From JBMDXK01 sp048594375 (GTDB lineage Bacteria > Pseudomonadota > Alphaproteobacteria > Rhizobiales > Methylopilaceae), in assembly GCA_048594375.1 (NCBI GenBank), contig JBMDXK010000034.1, positions 186,001 through 250,000 on the forward strand: a stretch of DNA of 64,000 nt. The letters run 5' to 3'. Of the stretch, positions 54,887 through 64,000 are shown in pieces. The notes under the pieces are model-generated. The model saw only the letters and a program-made list of their open reading frames with translations, was not told the origin of the DNA and did no database searches. Position 1 is the stretch's first letter; every line of letters begins with the position of its first letter. Both the position numbers and the translations under genes were made by a program.

Positions 54887-57655
54887 TTAAGCTGCGTCTT
54901 TCAGCTTTTCCAGTGCGCGGGTCATCTTGTCTTTTTTGCTTTGCAGCTCCTCACGCCGCTCGCGTTCGGCGTCCACCACCTCAACCGGCGCACGCGCCAC
55001 AAAAGCTTCGTTGTTCAGCTTTGAGTCAATCTTGCCGATTTCCGCATCCAGCTTAGCCACAGCCGCAGTCAGCCGCGCCACTTCGGCCTGCACATCAATA
55101 AACTCGCCCAGCGGCAGGGCTGCCACATCACCAGCCACAATGGTCTGAATAGATCCTTTGGGCGCGCTGTCCGCAAATGCAATATCCGACAACCGCGCAA
55201 GGCGCTTGAGGATGGCATCATACCGCGCGGCGCGATCCCGGATTTCGGCCTTATCCGACACCAGAACCAGCGGCACCTGCGCGCTGGCGGGAACATTCAT
55301 TTCCGCACGAACGGAACGCACTTCAGTAATCAGATCCAGCACCCACGCAATTTCTGCATCCGCCGCTTTGTCTTCCAGATCCGGATATTGCGGCCATGAG
55401 GTGAGCGTCAGCAGATTGCTGCGGCCTTCCGCAGGTGCAGTATGCTCCCACAGTTCTTCGGTGATAAACGGCATGAACGGATGCAACAGGATGAGAATCT
55501 GATCCAGAACCCAAGCACAGGTTGCGCGGGTTTCTGCGAGCAATACGGCATCATCGCTCTGCATCACCGGCTTGGACAGCTCCAGATACCAGTCACAGAA
55601 AATATTCCATACAAAGCGGTACGCACCTTGCGCCGCATCATTAAAGCGGTATTCGGTAAGCGCAGTGGTGACGTCGCGGTTCACGCGCACCGCCTCGCCC
55701 ACAATCCATTTGTTCAGCGTGGATTTTACCGCTTCCGGCTTGAAATCCGACGTGCGCACACAACCATTCATCTGCGTGAAGCGGGTAGCGTTCCAGATTT
55801 TAGTAGTGAAGTTGCGGTAGCCTTCTACCCGGCTTTTCGCCAACTTGATGTCTCGCCCTTGCGCGGCCATTGCCAGCAACGTAAAGCGCAGCGCATCGGC
55901 ACCAAATTCGTCAATCAGCTCCAGCGGGTCAATCACATTGCCCTTGGATTTCGACATTTTGGCGCCTTTTTCATCGCGCACCAAAGCGTGGATATAGACA
56001 TCCTTGAACGGCACTTCCTTCATGAAGTGCATTCCGAACATCATCATCCGGGCAACCCAGAAGAAAATAATGTCAAACCCGGTAATCAACACGCTGGTCG
56101 GGTAATACCGCTTCAGTTCGGCCGTATCATCCGGCCAACCCATTGTGGAAAATGGCCACAGCGCCGATGAAAACCAGGTATCCAATACATCTTCATCCCG
56201 CGTGATGACTTCACCAAACCGCGCTGGATCACTTGCAATGCTATCGGCCTGATCCAGTGTCAGCACACCTTCCGCAACATAATGCCCCAACGCCTTGGCC
56301 AATGCGGCTTCTTCCGTTTCTTCAACAAACAGCGTGCCATCCATCCCGAACCACGCCGGTATCTGATGCCCCCACCAGAGCTGCCGCGAGACACACCACG
56401 GCTCGATGTTTTCCAGCCATTCAAAATAGGTTTTTTCCCAGTTTTTCGGCACAAAATTGGTGTTACCGGAACGTACCGCTTCCAGCGCAGGCTGCGCGAG
56501 GGTTTTTGCATCCACATACCATTGATCCGTCAGGCGCGGCTCAATCACCACGCCGGAACGGTCACCGTGTGGCACCATATGCACATTCGGCTCAATCTGT
56601 TCCAGCAGACCGCGCTCTTCCATAAGCGCAACCACCATCTTGCGCGCTGTTTCACGCTCCAGACCATGCAGCGCCATGACCGCATCAAGATCTGCTCCCG
56701 CAAGCGTACCTTCCAGAAAATCATCGTTGTTTTCCAGATCCAGCCGCGCCTGTGTATCCAGAATGCTAATCATTTTCAGATTATGCCGCTTTCCAACCTC
56801 AAAGTCATTGAAATCATGGGCTGGCGTTATCTTCACCGCGCCGGAGCCTTTTTCAGGATCGGAATACTCATCCGCAACAATTTTGATTTTACGCCCGACC
56901 AAGGGCAAAATGACATTCCTGCCAACAAGATGCTTATAGCGCTCATCTTCCGGATTCACCGCAACAGCCGTATCACCCAGCATGGTTTCAGGCCGCGTGG
57001 TTGCCACCGTGATAAAGGCATCTTTTTCGCCTTCAATCGGGTATTTGAAATGCCACAAGCTGCCCTTTACTTCTGTGGGCAGGACTTCCAGATCAGAGAT
57101 GGCCGTCTGGAATTTCGGATCCCAGTTCACCAGACGCTTGTCACGGTAAATCAAGCCTTCATGATACAACTGCACAAACACTTTGCGCACCGCGCGGCTC
57201 AAGCCTTCGTCCATGGTAAAACGCTCGCGGCTCCAGTCACACGATGCTCCCAGACGCTGCAACTGCCCCAGAATAGAACCACCCGATTCCGCTTTCCACT
57301 CCCAGATTTTCTCAATAAAAGCGTCACGCCCCAATGCCCGGCGATCCGGAGCCTTTTCAGCCGCAAGCTTGCGCTCCACCACCATCTGGGTGGCAATACC
57401 CGCGTGATCCAGACCCACCTGCCACAGCACATCCTTGCCGCGCATCCGCTCGAAACGCACCAGCACATCCTGCAATGTGTTGTTCAGCGCATGACCCATA
57501 TGCAGCGAGCCGGTTACATGGGGCGGCGTAATAACGATAGAAAACGGCTCTATACCTTCGGCCTTGTTTACGCGGATTTTAAAAGCTTCGGCTTTTTCCC
57601 ATTTTGCAAAATTACGCGCTTCAAGAGCTGCGGGATCGTATTTTGGATCAATCAT
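54887..57655 (-). CDS. valS: Valyl-tRNA synthetase
   Basis: 922 residues from the ATG at 57655 (MIDPKYDPAALEARN, the usual start; a frame extended to 57703 adds 16 residues unlike the family). HIGH motif in PPHVTGSLHMGHALN, KMSKS in GAKMSKSKGNVIDP, the editing domain with TVATTRPETMLGDTAVAVNP, and the C-terminal coiled coil. Attaches valine to tRNA-Val and removes mischarged threonine. Confidence 0.97.
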   Translation of the reverse strand: MIDPKYDPAALEARNFAKWEKAEAFKIRVNKAEGIEPFSIVITPPHVTGSLHMGHALNNTLQDVLVRFERMRGKDVLWQVGLDHAGIATQMVVERKLAAEKAPDRRALGRDAFIEKIWEWKAESGGSILGQLQRLGASCDWSRERFTMDEGLSRAVRKVFVQLYHEGLIYRDKRLVNWDPKFQTAISDLEVLPTEVKGSLWHFKYPIEGEKDAFITVATTRPETMLGDTAVAVNPEDERYKHLVGRNVILPLVGRKIKIVADEYSDPEKGSGAVKITPAHDFNDFEVGKRHNLKMISILDTQARLDLENNDDFLEGTLAGADLDAVMALHGLERETARKMVVALMEERGLLEQIEPNVHMVPHGDRSGVVIEPRLTDQWYVDAKTLAQPALEAVRSGNTNFVPKNWEKTYFEWLENIEPWCVSRQLWWGHQIPAWFGMDGTLFVEETEEAALAKALGHYVAEGVLTLDQADSIASDPARFGEVITRDEDVLDTWFSSALWPFSTMGWPDDTAELKRYYPTSVLITGFDIIFFWVARMMMFGMHFMKEVPFKDVYIHALVRDEKGAKMSKSKGNVIDPLELIDEFGADALRFTLLAMAAQGRDIKLAKSRVEGYRNFTTKIWNATRFTQMNGCVRTSDFKPEAVKSTLNKWIVGEAVRVNRDVTTALTEYRFNDAAQGAYRFVWNIFCDWYLELSKPVMQSDDAVLLAETRATCAWVLDQILILLHPFMPFITEELWEHTAPAEGRSNLLTLTSWPQYPDLEDKAADAEIAWVLDLITEVRSVRAEMNVPASAQVPLVLVSDKAEIRDRAARYDAILKRLARLSDIAFADSAPKGSIQTIVAGDVAALPLGEFIDVQAEVARLTAAVAKLDAEIGKIDSKLNNEAFVARAPVEVVDAERERREELQSKKDKMTRALEKLKDAA

Positions 57656-57775
57656 GGGATGTATCTCGGCACAATGGAGGGACTCAAAAATTTCTCCCCC
57701 CATAGCATGTTTTATCTTTCAAAGCGATAGATGTAGTTCAGATCAAAAGGGTTATTAACCGTGGATGGCTACGCT

Positions 57776-59761
57776 CTAGGATTTTAATCGTGCCATTGAT
57801 TTTTCAACAGCATTTTGCTTTATCGTGACTCTTCCATTCGCTTCAATCTGGATTGGGGTTTTTGTTTCTTTTGCTTTCATCGTACGGAGAAAATCATCGC
57901 CCTGAATACCTTTTACATAGCGCACATTTTCTTTACCCGTTTGATTATTCTTATTTTTTAAACCAATAATTACCGGATGCTCTTTATCAAAGATAATATC
58001 TGTCGGAACACCTGTAATTGTTTGTTCTCCATCAAGTTTTTTGACACTTTCAAAGACTGCAGTTGTTAATTCTGAGGAGTCATTTAAGGGAGAAACGTAT
58101 ATACTATCTGGTTTGGGAATAGATAATCCGCTTGAACCGCGAGCGGTCTGGACTGGAGCAGAACGTTCTTGAATATGCTGACGAAAAAATGCAATGTCCC
58201 CCTGCCCTGAAACAGGCAAAAGATTATGGGGCAATTTTCGCTTTTCAGCCGTTCCAGCCCTAATACTTTCTAATGTTTGCATTTCTTTAGCTGCAATGGC
58301 ATGCCCACCGCGCATTCCAAATTCCTCAAGGCCTTGTGGGATGCTAACCACACCATCTTCATCTCCTACAATCACATTGCCTTGCCTCACGGCAACACCG
58401 GCGATTTCTAAAGCTTGACCCGATACCGGTTTACGATCGCCTGATTTTACAGGGTGGAAAGTCTGTGTAAAGTGTGCTGCATAAACCGGCATTGTTGATG
58501 CCGAACGCAGTGCTGCTGTGCCATTTGTTACAATGGCGGAAATACCTTTCTGGCTGGCAGATTTTACAAGAGTATCGTTCAAGACAATATCATCTGGATG
58601 TTCTGCTTTGATCACCAAAGTATGTTTGTCTTTGGCCTTAGCAATCGTTTGCTTTATGCTCGCCTCTGTTCCATCACTCACAAGTGCTAGACCTGCTGAA
58701 GGCTTCGGTTCACTCTTGGAATACATTTTAAGAGAAATACCTGTGGTTTGTGCAGGCTCCAATGTACTATAAGAATCTGCATATTCCGCTGTAGGTACAT
58801 GCTTCATCAGACTCAGCAGTTCACGGGTGACGGGGGTCGTTCTCAATACTGGAGACAGGTTGAACACATGCCTTGTCTTTTCAAGGGCATGCGCAATTTT
58901 CTGGATATGCGAAGATGGCGTTGTACCGCTTTGTTCTTTTGTTGCAGTAGAATATGAAGAGGACTGTCTTTGTGGCATAGATGATGTGTCTTGATACGAT
59001 GTTGGACTTTCCTTCAAAAGTTGTAAAAGTTTTTCTGCATTTTGAGCGGCAATGACAAATATATCTTTGCCTTCAGCGATGAACAGATCACCGCTGTTGA
59101 TTGTATTCCCCTCGATTTGCAAAGGAATATTAAGCGCACCCGCCTCCATCTTTGTCGGGCCATTGGGAGTGATGCCCTTGGCGTAAGTTGCAAAAAATCG
59201 ATCTGTTTCTTTCAGCCAGTATTCCTTGCTATCTCTTATAAAGCCATTGCTTACAAAGCCAACAAAACCCTTTTGAATAGCAATTTCCCGTAATAATCCA
59301 CCCACGTTGGCATAGGCTGGACTGTCTGGATTATGGCTCGACTCGCTGCCATCAATAAACAAAATATCACCCTGCCGTCCTTCCCGCTCCAGCCCATATT
59401 GAATCATCAATGTATCACCACGGGCTACTTTAGCGGTCATGATAGGAGCTACAACCTTTTCTGATGTTCTACCGTGATAAGCATTGTAGCCTACACCACT
59501 CAGATCAAAAATCATGGATTTTCCAGCCTGCTTTACAGCGCTTGCCGGAATATCCGTAATTTTTTGCACCACATCACGGTGAACGCTGTTCGGCCGATTA
59601 AAAACAGCAAATTGCGGACGTGAAGCTGCTGCACCTGCAGACGATGCGGCTATGGAGGCAGAAAACTGCTCCGCAGTGTGTGAAAAACCGGGATTAGTAG
59701 AATGCGCTAATATATTTGTGGACGTCAATGGATATGCCGTATTCTGGGCAAGGTTTTTCAT
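57776..59761 (-). CDS. Double RraA-fold protein with effector-like N-terminus
   Basis: 661 residues from the ATG at 59761. A Ser/Ala/Asn-rich N-terminus of about 60 residues without signal peptide, then an RraA-like domain at about 65-255: GGLLREIAIQKGFVGFVSNGFIRDS matches the GGxxAxxAxxxGxxGxVxDGxxRD pattern (Asn for Asp), followed by TPNGPTKMEAGALNIPL. A polar linker follows, then a second, more divergent RraA domain ending NVIVGDEDGVVSIPQGLEEF, and 140 more residues. RraA-fold proteins include aldolases and RNase E inhibitors. The tandem size and N-terminal composition are unusual; secretion into a host is possible but unproven. Confidence 0.8.
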   Translation of the reverse strand: MKNLAQNTAYPLTSTNILAHSTNPGFSHTAEQFSASIAASSAGAAASRPQFAVFNRPNSVHRDVVQKITDIPASAVKQAGKSMIFDLSGVGYNAYHGRTSEKVVAPIMTAKVARGDTLMIQYGLEREGRQGDILFIDGSESSHNPDSPAYANVGGLLREIAIQKGFVGFVSNGFIRDSKEYWLKETDRFFATYAKGITPNGPTKMEAGALNIPLQIEGNTINSGDLFIAEGKDIFVIAAQNAEKLLQLLKESPTSYQDTSSMPQRQSSSYSTATKEQSGTTPSSHIQKIAHALEKTRHVFNLSPVLRTTPVTRELLSLMKHVPTAEYADSYSTLEPAQTTGISLKMYSKSEPKPSAGLALVSDGTEASIKQTIAKAKDKHTLVIKAEHPDDIVLNDTLVKSASQKGISAIVTNGTAALRSASTMPVYAAHFTQTFHPVKSGDRKPVSGQALEIAGVAVRQGNVIVGDEDGVVSIPQGLEEFGMRGGHAIAAKEMQTLESIRAGTAEKRKLPHNLLPVSGQGDIAFFRQHIQERSAPVQTARGSSGLSIPKPDSIYVSPLNDSSELTTAVFESVKKLDGEQTITGVPTDIIFDKEHPVIIGLKNKNNQTGKENVRYVKGIQGDDFLRTMKAKETKTPIQIEANGRVTIKQNAVEKSMARLKS

Positions 59762-60006
59762 TTTATTTCTCAAATATAAAAGTATAATTCTCTGCGCTTT
59801 AACACAAATATTTGTTTTATGACAGTCACATAATTCGGAAAATTGTTACTTTCTGCAATGCAGCTGCATCGTATGGAATAAACGTGTTTACTGATCCCTA
59901 AAGAGCAGATTAGGCCTATGAAATTATCTGCGCATTGCAAGGCTTGCCGCTTAATGTTAGAACCGCTCCACATTTGTCTGTTGCTGCTTTTTCCGGAATC
60001 CGTTTT

Positions 60007-61326
60007 ATGAGTGAACAAACTGCCCCACGCATTGGCATTGTTAGTCTTGGCTGCCCCAAGGCTCTGGTGGATTCCGAGCGCATTCTCACCAAACTCCGCG
60101 CCGAAGGCTATGAAATGTCCCGCACCTATAAGGGCGCAGATGTTGTGATTGTAAACACCTGCGGCTTTTTGGACAGCGCCAAGGCCGAATCCCTGCAAGC
60201 CATTGGCGAAGCACTCAATGAAAACGGCAAAGTTGTCGTCACAGGCTGCATGGGCGCAGAACCAGAAGATATTCGCAAAACCTATCCCAACGTGTTCGCC
60301 ATCACAGGCCCGCAGCAATATGAAAGCGTTATCAATGCTGTGCATCAAGCCGCTCCCCCGGTGTTCAATCCCTACCTCGACCTTGTGCCAGAACAAGGCT
60401 TGCGCCTTACGCCGCGCCATTACGCTTACCTGAAAATCTCCGAAGGCTGCAACAACCGCTGCACCTTCTGCATCATTCCCAAATTGCGCGGCGATCTAGT
60501 CAGCCGTCCCGCCGCCGATGTTCTGCGGGAAGCCGAAAAACTCGCCAAAGCCGGTGTAAAAGAATTGCTGGTTATTTCTCAAGATACCAGCGCTTACGGC
60601 GTGGATGTAAAATACGCCACAAGCACCTGGCATGAACGTGAAGTGAAAGCCAAATTCTATGACCTGTGCGCCGAGCTGGGCGAGATGGGGCTTTGGACAC
60701 GCCTGCATTATGTTTACCCCTACCCGCATGTATCCGATGTTATCCCGCTGATGGCAGATGGAAAAATCCTGCCCTATCTTGATATTCCACTCCAGCACTC
60801 CAGCCCGAATGTCTTGAAAAATATGCGCCGCCCCGCGCATCAGGAAAAAACGCTGGAACGTATCCATGCCTGGCGCGCACTGTGTCCAGACCTGACACTG
60901 CGCTCTACTTTTATCGTAGGGTTTCCAGGTGAAACCGAAGAGGATTTTGAACATCTGCTGCAATGGCTGGATGAAGCAAACCTCGACCGCGTAGGCTGCT
61001 TTGCCTATGAACCCGTACGCGGCGCTCCTGCAAATGCCATTGAAAATGTGGTGCCAGAAGAGATAAAACAGATCCGCCGCCGCCGCTTTATGGAGCGTCA
61101 GGAAAAAATCAGCCTGCGCCGCCTTAAAAACAAGGTGGGCAAACGTCTGCCGGTGATTATTGACGCCGTAGAAGGCCAGAGCGCCAGAGGCCGCACCAAA
61201 GGCGACGCACCAGAAATTGACGGCAATGTGCATCTGATGAGCCGCCGCCCGTTGCGCGTAGGCGATATTGTCACCGTGAAGATCGAACGCTCGGACGCGC
61301 ACGATCTTTGGGGCAGCGCGGTTTAG
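60007..61326 (+). CDS. rimO: Ribosomal protein S12 methylthiotransferase
   Basis: 439 residues from the ATG at 60007. The N-terminal UPF0004 domain has cysteines in [25 protein letters not shown] and TGCMGAE; the radical SAM domain has CNNRCTFC; a TRAM domain ends the protein ([17 protein letters not shown]). It methylthiolates the conserved aspartate of S12. Confidence 0.96.
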   Translation: MSEQTAPRIGIVSLGCPKALVDSERILTKLRAEGYEMSRTYKGADVVIVNTCGFLDSAKAESLQAIGEALNENGKVVVTGCMGAEPEDIRKTYPNVFAITGPQQYESVINAVHQAAPPVFNPYLDLVPEQGLRLTPRHYAYLKISEGCNNRCTFCIIPKLRGDLVSRPAADVLREAEKLAKAGVKELLVISQDTSAYGVDVKYATSTWHEREVKAKFYDLCAELGEMGLWTRLHYVYPYPHVSDVIPLMADGKILPYLDIPLQHSSPNVLKNMRRPAHQEKTLERIHAWRALCPDLTLRSTFIVGFPGETEEDFEHLLQWLDEANLDRVGCFAYEPVRGAPANAIENVVPEEIKQIRRRRFMERQEKISLRRLKNKVGKRLPVIIDAVEGQSARGRTKGDAPEIDGNVHLMSRRPLRVGDIVTVKIERSDAHDLWGSAV

Positions 61327-61332
61327 AAATCT

Positions 61333-61461
61333 ATGCCTTGAGACATATAAGATGATTATATGCCTCAAGGCATAAGTCTTTGTTTTATAGTACGGTTTTA
61401 TATCTTTGCTGGCCGTTGGCTTCAATAGAACAATCATTTTTATTGAAACTCGGCTATAAGA
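61333..61461. repeat. Dispersed AAGTCTTTGTTT element, copy 5
   Basis: A long hairpin ATGCCTTGAG/CTCAAGGCAT with inner pairing CATATAA/TTATATG (61333-61373), then ATAAGTCTTTGTTTTATAG, and after about 50 bases AATCATTTTTATTGAAACTCGG with TATAAG. It probably terminates rimO. The rest of the gap to 61919 holds no gene. Confidence 0.6.
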
Positions 61462-61919
61462 GCGGTTTCATTTTTAATTTTTGAATTGCAGATAAGCAGG
61501 AGCATTCGCGGCTCTGCCCTGCCGTTCGCCTAAAAGATTCAGCATGTTATTGAAATCTATATGGTACATTTTGGCACAGATTGCCGCTAAACCAAAAAAA
61601 ATAATGTGTATTTCAAAATATACCTTCCACAGAAAAATATTAAAAAACAACGACTTATCAGGTATTCCACTTCAATTTTTTGTGTGGCAAAAAAAAGGCA
61701 TTTACCGCTTCACAAAAAGGATTACATAATTTGAGTCAAAGAAACTGATGTAAATCAGTCGTCTATACGAAGATGTACAGAAAAGACATACGTTGCTTAC
61801 AGTAAGTGTATTCTTTTTTGCACTTCTCGGACAATAAAGAGCCCGCAGTAGCTGGTGTTACGAGACTTTCTGAAAGGCTCGCATGAACAGCAGAAGCTGC
61901 ATTTAAAAGGGGAAAGCTC

Positions 61920-63542
61920 ATGTCTTCAACAGTGGTGTCCTCCCACGGGACTCACGGTGACAAAAAAGAAGAAAAACGCGTTATTTTCGCATCTTCTCTT
62001 GGTACCGTGTTCGAGTGGTATGATTTTTATCTTTATGCAACACTTGCGCCATTTTTTGCCTCACTGTTTTTTCCACCAGGCAATGAAACGGCAGCCCTGC
62101 TCTCAGCCTTCGCCACTTATGCCGCAGGCTTTCTTGTACGCCCATTCGGGGCGATTTTTTTTGGAAGAATTGGCGATCTTGTCGGGCGTAAATACACGTT
62201 CCTTATAACGCTTCTGGTGATGGGTATTTCCACCTTTGCGGTTGGGTTAATGCCAACCTATGCCACCATTGGCTGGCTTGCTCCGGTTATTCTTGTGATC
62301 CTGCGCTTGATGCAAGGTCTGGCACTGGGCGGTGAATATGGGGGTGCGGCAACCTATGTGGCGGAACATGCCAATCCGAAGCGCCGCGGCTTTGCCACCT
62401 CGTGGATCCAGACAACAGCGACTATGGGTTTCTTCCTGTCATTGCTGGTGATTGGCGGTTGCCGTCTTGCGATGGAGCCTGAAACATTTGCATCATGGGG
62501 CTGGCGTTTGCCGTTCCTTGTATCGCTGTTGCTGTTGGTATTTTCGCTTTACATTCGCCTGAAACTGAATGAATCGCCGGTATTCAAGCAAATGAAAGCC
62601 GAAGGTAAAGGCTCAAAAGCGCCACTTACCGAAAGCTTTCTGCGGTATCCAAATAACAAGTATGTTTTGCTAGCCTTGTTGGGTGCGGCAGCGGGTCAAG
62701 GTGTTGTGTGGTACACAGGGCAATTTTATGCACTGTTCTTCCTCACGATTACGTTGAAAGTGGATTACCTTACAGCATATACGCTGATTGGTCTTTCGCT
62801 CTTGCTAGCAACACCATTCTTTATTTTCTTTGGTTGGCTCTCCGATCACATTGGCCGCTTGAAGATTATTCTTGCGGGCTGTCTGATTGCAGCGCTCACC
62901 TACTTCCCGCTGTTCAGCGCACTGACGCACTATGTGAACCCTGCGCTTGAACGGTTCCAGCAGAACAATCCGATTGTGGTTACCACCGATCCTGCACAAT
63001 GTAACTTCCATATTTTTGTAGGACCTTGGTCAAACTTCACGGATTGCGATCGGGCAAAAGACTTCCTGACCAAATCCGGTTTGTCTTTTGAAACGCGCGA
63101 TGCTCCTGCCGGTTCTCCGGTTTCGGTCAGCATTGGCAACACGCAGATTGAGGGATGGAGCAACCCCACATGGACAGCCGCACTTGCAGAAGCGGGCTAT
63201 CCAAAATCTGCCAATACGGCTGAAATCAACAAACCCATGACCTTGTTGATCCTGTTCATCATGGTGCTGTATGTGACCATGGTGTATGGGCCGATTGCCG
63301 CCTATCTTGTGGAACCGTTCCCCACTCGCATTCGCTATACCTCCATGTCCCTGCCCTACCACATCGGTAACGGCTGGTTCGGCGGTATGCTGCCACTTCT
63401 GGCAACGGCAATGGTGGCCGCCACAGGTAACATCTACTACGGCTTGTGGTACCCGATTGTGATTGCCTTGATGACCGTGGTTGTGGGTGGGCTGTTCCTT
63501 TGGGAAACCAAAGATACAGACATCACGGCAGATATTCGGTAA
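61920..63542 (+). CDS. MHS-family MFS transporter
   Basis: 540 residues, start ATG 61920 behind AAGGGGAAAGC. Twelve membrane helices with the MHS marker VFEWYDFYLYATLAPFFA, the loop GRIGDLVGRKYTF and RLMQGLALGGEYGGAATYVAEH. These carry organic acids or betaines with protons. Between helices 8 and 9 it has an insertion of about 100 residues with two Cys (PAQCNFHIF, FTDCDRAKDF) probably forming a periplasmic domain, longer than in ProP or KgtP. Substrate unknown. Confidence 0.9.
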   Translation: MSSTVVSSHGTHGDKKEEKRVIFASSLGTVFEWYDFYLYATLAPFFASLFFPPGNETAALLSAFATYAAGFLVRPFGAIFFGRIGDLVGRKYTFLITLLVMGISTFAVGLMPTYATIGWLAPVILVILRLMQGLALGGEYGGAATYVAEHANPKRRGFATSWIQTTATMGFFLSLLVIGGCRLAMEPETFASWGWRLPFLVSLLLLVFSLYIRLKLNESPVFKQMKAEGKGSKAPLTESFLRYPNNKYVLLALLGAAAGQGVVWYTGQFYALFFLTITLKVDYLTAYTLIGLSLLLATPFFIFFGWLSDHIGRLKIILAGCLIAALTYFPLFSALTHYVNPALERFQQNNPIVVTTDPAQCNFHIFVGPWSNFTDCDRAKDFLTKSGLSFETRDAPAGSPVSVSIGNTQIEGWSNPTWTAALAEAGYPKSANTAEINKPMTLLILFIMVLYVTMVYGPIAAYLVEPFPTRIRYTSMSLPYHIGNGWFGGMLPLLATAMVAATGNIYYGLWYPIVIALMTVVVGGLFLWETKDTDITADIR

Positions 63543-63573
63543 ATTGACGCACTGCCCATTATTCAGAAAACAG

Positions 63574-63601
63574 AACCCCGGCTTTGTCGGGGTTCTTTTT
63601 T
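63574..63601 (+). terminator. Terminator of the MHS transporter gene
   Basis: AACCCCG-GCTTTGT-CGGGGTT followed by CTTTTTT, 32 bases after the stop codon. Confidence 0.85.
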
Positions 63602-63810
63602 GCACTTTTTATAGTGGGTAATTCTTCTATGATGTCGTCTAATAAAATTATATTTTTTTGTGAAATTCTGCAACAAAACACAGCGTTATAGCCTGAGTTA
63701 TTAAGAAAATCAGAACCAAAGATTAAAATTATCCCGTTGCTTTCCAGAAAATATTAGGAAGTTGTCCTTAAGATATTGAGGTCAAGTTTCATTCTTTACT
63801 GTGGTGTAAT

Positions 63811-64000
63811 GTGTCGGCAGCTGTGCAAAAAGACGTTTCGAGCGAAACACTTCTTTCATCACTTTCGGCTGAAAAAAAACTGCCGTTCGATGCGGTAAAG
63901 CTTGAGAGCTATCTCACACGCACGCTGAATAATTTCAGAGGACCGCTGGTTGTCAATGCACCCACTCTGGAGCAGGGATCAGGTTCGCATATTATTTCCA
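63811..64000 (+). CDS. Start of an unidentified protein, possibly a phosphotransferase (partial)
   Basis: From GTG 63811 the frame is open to the window edge for 63 codons (SAAVQKDVSSETLLSS ..., KLESYLTRTLNNFRGPLVV). The string LESYL...FRGPLVV is like the N-terminus of aminoglycoside-phosphotransferase-family proteins, but the part seen is too short to decide. No ribosome-binding site is convincing, so the start is uncertain. Confidence 0.35.
   Translation, partial: MSAAVQKDVSSETLLSSLSAEKKLPFDAVKLESYLTRTLNNFRGPLVVNAPTLEQGSGSHIIS

Noticed and set aside
59770..60420. Minus-strand frame of 216 codons over the start of rimO
   Set aside because: A shadow of the rimO coding sequence on the opposite strand; rimO is certain.

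Overview
The window comes from an alphaproteobacterium of medium GC content. The chromosomal genes are typical of that class: nrdR and glyA, hemB of the non-zinc type, the RDD and bpt genes, a maeB-type malic enzyme, an ELM1-family protein, the aroQ-accB-accC cluster, sufS with sufT, and rimO. I cannot name the order or genus from sequence alone. Two large proteins of effector-like composition, several toxin-antitoxin pairs, decaying insertion sequences and several broken genes suggest a host-associated or otherwise relaxed genome, but that is inference.

Bases 1 to about 14,620 are accessory DNA made of Mu-like prophage pieces, nearly all read from the minus strand. At the left is an early region: a ParB-domain protein running off the edge, small proteins and a Ner/Nlp regulator, divergent from an Xre repressor. 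This regulatory module occurs a second time at 12.3-14.1 kb. In the two copies the repressor C-termini are nearly identical but the DNA-binding N-termini are unrelated. Each repressor is followed by an overlapping 38-residue gene and then by a convergent prophage lipoprotein gene. Between the modules lie a truncated gpT capsid gene butted against a Sel1-repeat gene, a Mor-like activator, two tandem covarying structured RNAs, a helix-turn-helix-rich protein, an array of about eight different 17-base palindromes, and an AT-rich two-gene operon (NA37/YejK family plus a membrane protein). Three copies of a roughly 350-430 base R element sit upstream of the two lipoprotein genes and of the NA37 operon, as if marking cargo slots.

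Bases 14.6-42 kb are mostly housekeeping: nrdR, glyA, a CSS-EAL phosphodiesterase, a PfkB kinase, hemB, a threonine ammonia-lyase, bpt, maeB, an ELM1-like protein, a Xre/RES toxin-antitoxin pair, glutaredoxin, a cystine-type ABC transporter whose ATPase has an in-frame stop, polA, an acyltransferase and a TadG-like pilus protein.

Bases 42.1-45.2 kb form a small variable spot: a Fic toxin with an antitoxin gene interrupted by an 11-base homopolymer, tRNA-Arg(CCG), and three IS3-family remnants. Bases 45.4-64 kb hold sufT-sufS, a 1173-residue membrane/coiled-coil protein, a small entericidin-like lipoprotein, accC-accB-aroQ, valS, a double RraA-fold protein, rimO and an MHS-type transporter. 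At least five copies of an intergenic element sharing the box AAGTCTTTGTTT are spread over the chromosomal part. The strongest candidates for an undescribed system are the NA37-membrane operon in its cargo slot, the palindrome array beside it, and the tandem RNAs.
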